The position numbers and the translations under genes were made by a program. Positions 19,961-24,382 of a stretch of DNA of 24,382 nt are shown piece after piece (position 1 is the first letter of the stretch; each line of letters opens with the position of its first letter). A model generated the notes under the pieces. The model was not told where the DNA came from. It worked only from the letters and a program-made list of their open reading frames with translations, and ran no database searches. The DNA lies in contig JADFHU010000004.1 of assembly GCA_022567055.1 (NCBI GenBank), positions 1 through 24,382 on the forward strand, read 5' to 3'. This DNA comes from Planctomycetota bacterium (GTDB taxonomy: Bacteria; Planctomycetota; Phycisphaerae; Sedimentisphaerales; Anaerobacaceae).

Positions 19961-22900
19961 TCACGGTACGATTTCCACGGCGCGTCCCACAGCCAGGAAA
20001 TAAAGCCATAGACCCCGCACAGGACATTCGAGGCATTTCTCAACCGCCCTGCCATAGAGTACCAGTTGGTCTCGGTAGAAGGATGCCCGCTCTTGAATCT
20101 GCTCGACGGTCACCCTGTCCGTCTTAAAATCTATGACCTGAGCACCTTGATCGGTCAGGACAACCATGTCCGCGATGCCCTGCACGATCTGGCTGTCATT
20201 GTCCGTGGTTTGAGTCGCATGTGGATCACCGTCACCCACAGCGATACGGACCGTGAAAGGCCACTCGCGGAGCACCCGGTTTCCCGAATCGAGCGCCAGC
20301 TCGCCCAGGGGGCCGGCAAAAAAATTCAAAATCGGCTCGACTTCAATCAACCCTGCCGTCTCCGCGGCCAGGGCGCCCGATTCAACATCCCCTTCAATCA
20401 GGCGGTCCACACCGGCCCGAGTCACTGGAGCCTCCAGAGAAATCCGAGAGAGGACCCAATGCGTCCCGGTCCCAATCGCCTGTTGCCTTAGCTTGCCATC
20501 GTGATCCTCGGCAAAACTGAACTCGGTTGGCCGGTAGGGCTCGGTCTTCTCCCCGCCCTCAGCAGCATGAAGCAACTGGCTCACCGTGCGTTTGGCGGCC
20601 ATCCTTGTGCTGGCAGCATGGGGGTACTCCCAGTGCAGGCTTTTTTTCAGCGACTCAAGGAGGGCATCAGCCTTCACCTCCCCGGCCTCCGCACAGGGTG
20701 GATCCTGCCCGGCTTCCACGGTGCGCATCCAGCGAGCAAGCAGCGAGAGTTTCGCCGGGTCATAGTAATGTGCATCGATTAGCTCACCCGTCAGACTTTG
20801 ATCCGTCGCCTCCAACCCGACGGCCTCCCACAAGGCCCTTTGATCGGCAAACCCCGCAATCAACCACTGCATAAGGCAGCGGCTGGACCGTAGCAGGTCG
20901 AGATCGACGCAGGCGGCGGTGACATCCAGCGTGCCCAAGAGGTCCCGCACCTCTTGAGCCTTGCACGAGCCCGTCAAGATGAGGCGGTCCCGGGCCCGGG
21001 TCAGCGCGACATAGAGCACCCGCATCTCCTCGGCCAGGGCCACGGCCCGCCGTTCCTGGGCGATGACCTGGTGGGCCAGCGACGGCAGACGCAGGCCCGT
21101 TTGTTTCTCCACCACCTGCAGACCGAGCCCCTGATCGGCACTCAAGAGCAAGTCATCCGTAGAGTCTTTGCTGCTGAAGGGGCTGTTCAGCTCCGCAAGA
21201 ATGACCACCGGAAACTCTAGCCCCTTGCTCCTGTGCACACTGGTGATCTGCACGGCGTCTCTCTCCAGCGCGGGAGGTTCCGCCGAAGACCAGTCCGCCC
21301 CGGCGGCTTGCAGCTGCTCAATGAATTCCACGAAGCGTCGCAAGGAGGGTGCCCCCCGGCTACTGGCGAATCCCGAAAACTGGATGGCCCGATCATGAAA
21401 CTTCAACAGATTGGCCCGCCGCAGTTCGGCCCCGGGCAGCGCCTGCACCAAGGCCAGCAGCCCGCCGTCGCTGAGGACATCCCAGATCAGATCCGCCAAC
21501 GCTCCCTCGCGGGCGGCCTGTCGCCACCGATCGAGTTGCTGCACTAGGTTCCGCAGTTTGGTCGCCAGCCGCCGATCGGGTCCCTTCTCACAGTACCATT
21601 CCACCTGCTCCGAGAAGGCCAGACGCTTCTGCCGCGTCCGGCCCAACAGCACGATCTCCGCCAATTCGGTGTCAGTGACAGCGCCCAGCGATCCCCGCAG
21701 GACCGAGACAAACTCGATGTCACGCTGTGGATTGTCCAAGACCTTCAGCAGGCTGAGCATCTCTCCGATCTCCGTGGCCTCGAAGTAACCGGAGGCCCCG
21801 GGACAGCTCACCGGGACGCCTGCCAGCCGCAGAAACTTCAGATAATCGTCCACCCGTTTCGCCGGGGAACGCATCAAGATGGCGATATCGCCAAACCTCA
21901 GGTCCCGTCGGCAGCCCCGAGCCTTGTCCAAGACTTGGTAGGCGGATTCGCCCTCTTCGAGGCCCATCATTTGCCTGATGCGGCGGGCCACCAGAGCGGC
22001 CTGGCGCTGGCGCGAGGAGACGCTCCAGGCCGCCTCGCTAGAGGCCTCTGCCGGCCCCTCCGCCGGTCCGGCAGGCAGGTCCTCCAAGAGGTGAAACTCC
22101 AACGCCGGCCCGCAGGTAGCATCAGTGCCCTCCGCAGCGGCAGCCGGGGGGACCGTGAAGCGTGCCCCCGCGTCATAGGCCATGCCCGCCGATTCGACGC
22201 TCATCAGCCGGGCGAAGAGGTGATTGACACATGCAAGAATGCCGGGCGTCGAACGAAAGTTCGTGTTCAGATCCACGCGCAGGGCTTGGCCCTGCCCCCG
22301 CTCGGGACTCGGCTCGGCCTGGGCCAGGCGGGCCAAGAATAGCTGGGGCTGCGCCCCACGGAAGGCGTAGATGCTCTGTTTGACATCGCCCACGGCAAAC
22401 AGATTGTCACCTCGTGCCAAGGCGCCGATGAGTGTCTCTTGCACGGCGTTGATGTCTTGGTACTCGTCCACGAAGATGTGGTGATACTGTCTGCGCAGCG
22501 CCAGCGCGATGTCGGTGCCCTTGCGCCCATTCCCGTCGGGCGGATCTGTCTGATCTGGCGGATCCGGCTCGACCAGCAGTTTCAGGGCGAGGTGTTCCAG
22601 ATCCGCGAAGTCCAGGCAATTCGACCGTTGCTTGAGTCGGCGGTAGTGGCGAGAGAACTGTCGCGCCAGGCCGAGCAGCGTCTCCGTTTGTCGCAGGACA
22701 GGCTCGGCCATCCGATCTCGGTAGTCAGGACAGAGGACCGCCCAGTCGCGCAGGCCGCTGATCTCGTCGACCGCACGCTTGATCAAGGCCTGAATCTGCC
22801 TGGCCCACTCCTCGTCACAGCCCTTGGGTTTCGTCACCCGTGGCTTCTTGAAGGACAGCAGGGCCTCGACACAGCCATCGAAGGCCCGCCGCTTCAGCCG

Positions 22901-23695
22901 CCCCTGCATCTCCTCCACCCATACCAGCAGCGACTCCGCAGACAGCGTTCCCGTGCCTCCATGCAAACGAAAGAGGATCTGCGCTCGCTCGAGCTTGGCG
23001 CCGGCGCCGGCCAGCCGGTCTTGCACGCTCCGCCACTGCGCATTCGCGTAGTCACTGTCCGGCAGGTCGGCGGCACGTGCCAGGGCCAGGGCCCGCTCAC
23101 ACCAGCGCTGAGGGCTCACCTGCCCTTCCAGAAAATCGTGAATGCCGATGATGCCCGAGGCGAAGCCCGTGGGCCCCTGCAAGTTTCGCTGATAGAACAG
23201 TTCGGGCAATGCCTCCGCCAGCGACGGCTCCCGCCAGGCCCATTCGAGGGTCTCCTCCAGCGCCTCTGATTTCAAGAGACACTGCTCGTCGCTGTCGATC
23301 AGGCGAAAGCTCGGATCCAAGCCCAACAGGTGAAAGTGGTCCGTGATCAGACGCTTGCAGAACGCATGAATCGTGCTGATGTCGGCCGACGGCAGGAGCA
23401 ACACCTCCCGCTGCAGGTGCCGATAGCGCGGGTCCTTCTGTGCCTGGACCGTCAACTGCCGGCGAATCCGCAGGGACATCTCCGCCGCCGCCGCTTCGGT
23501 GAAGGTGAGGATGAGCATGTTTAAGATACCCGTCTGCCCCTGCGACTCGCTCAAAAGCGACAGACAGCGACTGGACAGGACGGCCGTCTTGCCCGTGCCC
23601 GCGGAGGCCGCGACCAGCACGTCCGAGCCGCGCCAGGCGATGGCCCGCTTCTGACCCTCGGTCCACTGGACTGTTTCGCTGACGGGTTCACTCAT
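19961..23695 (-). CDS. addA: ATP-dependent helicase/nuclease subunit A (AddA)
   Basis: AddA is the UvrD-type motor and one nuclease of the AddAB complex, which resects double-strand breaks for homologous recombination. The 1244-residue product has Walker A ASAGTGKTA at 30-38, FTEAAAAEM, the HAFCKRLI segment, motif II DEYQD, GDVKQSIYAFRG, LNTNFRS, motif V SVHRSKGLEF and motif VI VALTRARDRL. The C-terminal PD-(D/E)XK nuclease is intact: GTGTHWVL, GIADMVVL and VIDFKTD. Length matches the family. The ATG at 23695 overlaps the end of addB by 8 nt, the usual order addB-addA. Its 3' end faces xerC across a family-R repeat. Confidence 0.93.
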   Translation of the reverse strand: MSEPVSETVQWTEGQKRAIAWRGSDVLVAASAGTGKTAVLSSRCLSLLSESQGQTGILNMLILTFTEAAAAEMSLRIRRQLTVQAQKDPRYRHLQREVLLLPSADISTIHAFCKRLITDHFHLLGLDPSFRLIDSDEQCLLKSEALEETLEWAWREPSLAEALPELFYQRNLQGPTGFASGIIGIHDFLEGQVSPQRWCERALALARAADLPDSDYANAQWRSVQDRLAGAGAKLERAQILFRLHGGTGTLSAESLLVWVEEMQGRLKRRAFDGCVEALLSFKKPRVTKPKGCDEEWARQIQALIKRAVDEISGLRDWAVLCPDYRDRMAEPVLRQTETLLGLARQFSRHYRRLKQRSNCLDFADLEHLALKLLVEPDPPDQTDPPDGNGRKGTDIALALRRQYHHIFVDEYQDINAVQETLIGALARGDNLFAVGDVKQSIYAFRGAQPQLFLARLAQAEPSPERGQGQALRVDLNTNFRSTPGILACVNHLFARLMSVESAGMAYDAGARFTVPPAAAAEGTDATCGPALEFHLLEDLPAGPAEGPAEASSEAAWSVSSRQRQAALVARRIRQMMGLEEGESAYQVLDKARGCRRDLRFGDIAILMRSPAKRVDDYLKFLRLAGVPVSCPGASGYFEATEIGEMLSLLKVLDNPQRDIEFVSVLRGSLGAVTDTELAEIVLLGRTRQKRLAFSEQVEWYCEKGPDRRLATKLRNLVQQLDRWRQAAREGALADLIWDVLSDGGLLALVQALPGAELRRANLLKFHDRAIQFSGFASSRGAPSLRRFVEFIEQLQAAGADWSSAEPPALERDAVQITSVHRSKGLEFPVVILAELNSPFSSKDSTDDLLLSADQGLGLQVVEKQTGLRLPSLAHQVIAQERRAVALAEEMRVLYVALTRARDRLILTGSCKAQEVRDLLGTLDVTAACVDLDLLRSSRCLMQWLIAGFADQRALWEAVGLEATDQSLTGELIDAHYYDPAKLSLLARWMRTVEAGQDPPCAEAGEVKADALLESLKKSLHWEYPHAASTRMAAKRTVSQLLHAAEGGEKTEPYRPTEFSFAEDHDGKLRQQAIGTGTHWVLSRISLEAPVTRAGVDRLIEGDVESGALAAETAGLIEVEPILNFFAGPLGELALDSGNRVLREWPFTVRIAVGDGDPHATQTTDNDSQIVQGIADMVVLTDQGAQVIDFKTDRVTVEQIQERASFYRDQLVLYGRAVEKCLECPVRGLWLYFLAVGRAVEIVP

Positions 23696-24382
23696 GCGTC
23701 GCAGTCCCCGCCAGCGCTTCCAACACCTCGGCCTTCGTCTTCGTGCTTAGAAAAATCGGCTCGTGACGTTGCCAGTCGAATCGGCACACCGTTCGGTAAT
23801 CGCAGTGGCTGCAGGGTGTTTGATTGCCATGTCGCACCGGCCGGATGTCGATCTGCCCCGCCATCAGTCGGGTGGCCAGATCCTTTATCTTGCCGTCCAC
23901 GAACTCTCGCACCAGGGCAAAGTCAAGCGGCTGTAAGACGCCGCGTTGCAAATAGCTGCCATAGGGGTCGCTATCGGCCTTCACGTAGAAGTTGTAGTAG
24001 CGACTGTCCTTTTGGGCGGCCGCATCCAAGTGGGACGCGATATCACCGACGAAGATTCCTCTAGCCTTGCGGCCAAATGCGTCGCGTTCCCTTGCCATGT
24101 CACTCAACCTGCCGACCGGGGCGGACGCCTCCACCGGCAGGAAAAATGCCCCCGCCGTTCGACCCGCCATCCCGGACTGCGCCAACGCGTTCAGGTAGAT
24201 CACCAGTTGCAGGTCGAGGCCATGGTAGAGCTTGGACCAGTTAACCGCCTTTTCCTTCCGCTTGTAGTCGAACACGATGGCAGTACTTTGACCCCCAATG
24301 GTACAGGTATCGACCCGGTCGATCTTGCCATGCAGCCTGATCGTCCGGGTCGGCGACAACGCGATCTCATATGATCCCAGGT
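23688..24382 (-). CDS. addB: ATP-dependent helicase/nuclease subunit B (AddB), 3' end (partial)
   Basis: C-terminal 230 residues of AddB, the second nuclease of the AddAB recombination complex. The frame is open to the right edge (LGSYEIALSP before the first in-frame TTG), so the gene continues outside. The nuclease core is visible as GKIDRVD followed by VFDYKRKEK, with the catalytic D and DYK, and a helix with GLDLQLVIYLNAL. Near the end CSHCDYRTVC gives three of the four cysteines of the iron-sulphur cluster that staples the nuclease domain; the fourth should lie upstream of the window edge. It overlaps addA by 8 nt, so both are made together. Confidence 0.88.
   Translation of the reverse strand, partial: LGSYEIALSPTRTIRLHGKIDRVDTCTIGGQSTAIVFDYKRKEKAVNWSKLYHGLDLQLVIYLNALAQSGMAGRTAGAFFLPVEASAPVGRLSDMARERDAFGRKARGIFVGDIASHLDAAAQKDSRYYNFYVKADSDPYGSYLQRGVLQPLDFALVREFVDGKIKDLATRLMAGQIDIRPVRHGNQTPCSHCDYRTVCRFDWQRHEPIFLSTKTKAEVLEALAGTATHE

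Overview
The window looks like a chromosomal segment of a Gram-negative bacterium, most likely Planctomycetota and probably a Phycisphaerae-like lineage. The evidence is the sequence style of LeuS, the lone flagellar-type sigma factor, a TM/coiled-coil protein and a short conserved protein I associate with that class, LL-diaminopimelate aminotransferase (DapL), and KdsA, which implies a Kdo-containing outer membrane. This placement rests on recognition, not on a search. Nearly all genes are housekeeping; I see no phage, IS transposase, CRISPR, rRNA or tRNA.

Layout. 1-2.9 kb: the 3' end of thrC, then a gene-poor stretch with one small membrane-protein ORF, two 180-bp hairpin repeats (family A), a second small membrane ORF, one ~156-bp hairpin repeat (family B), and surE. 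2.9-3.7 kb: a compact divergent promoter pair serving surE and nnrE. 3.7-9.0 kb, minus strand: a membrane-anchored coiled-coil protein, a phosphohexomutase, a FliA-type sigma factor preceded by a textbook sigma-28 promoter, a diverged FlgB-like protein, and a MerR-type regulator whose reading frame is split by a +1 shift at CCT-TGA. 8.9-10.4 kb: a perfect 30-bp palindrome overlapping divergent promoters, a structured leader with a terminator, then a GAF-GGDEF diguanylate cyclase. 10.4-17.8 kb, plus strand: comF, dapL, a second family-B repeat, leuS, a CYTH protein, a lipid kinase and kdsA. 17.8-24.4 kb: a small conserved protein, xerC, a terminator, and on the minus strand addA with the end of addB. 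Three GTTGTC-type palindromic repeats (family R) punctuate the kdsA-xerC-addA region.

How it works together. dapL and kdsA serve envelope synthesis. AddAB processes DNA breaks and XerC resolves chromosome dimers. FliA, the FlgB-like protein and the c-di-GMP synthase suggest motility or lifestyle control, but no flagellar structural operon is present.

The most unusual content is non-coding: three families of inverted repeats in the gaps, two with compensatory substitutions between copies; several promoters whose -10 box lies 6-12 nt from the start codon, suggesting leaderless mRNAs; the palindrome/leader region before the diguanylate cyclase; and the split MerR gene.
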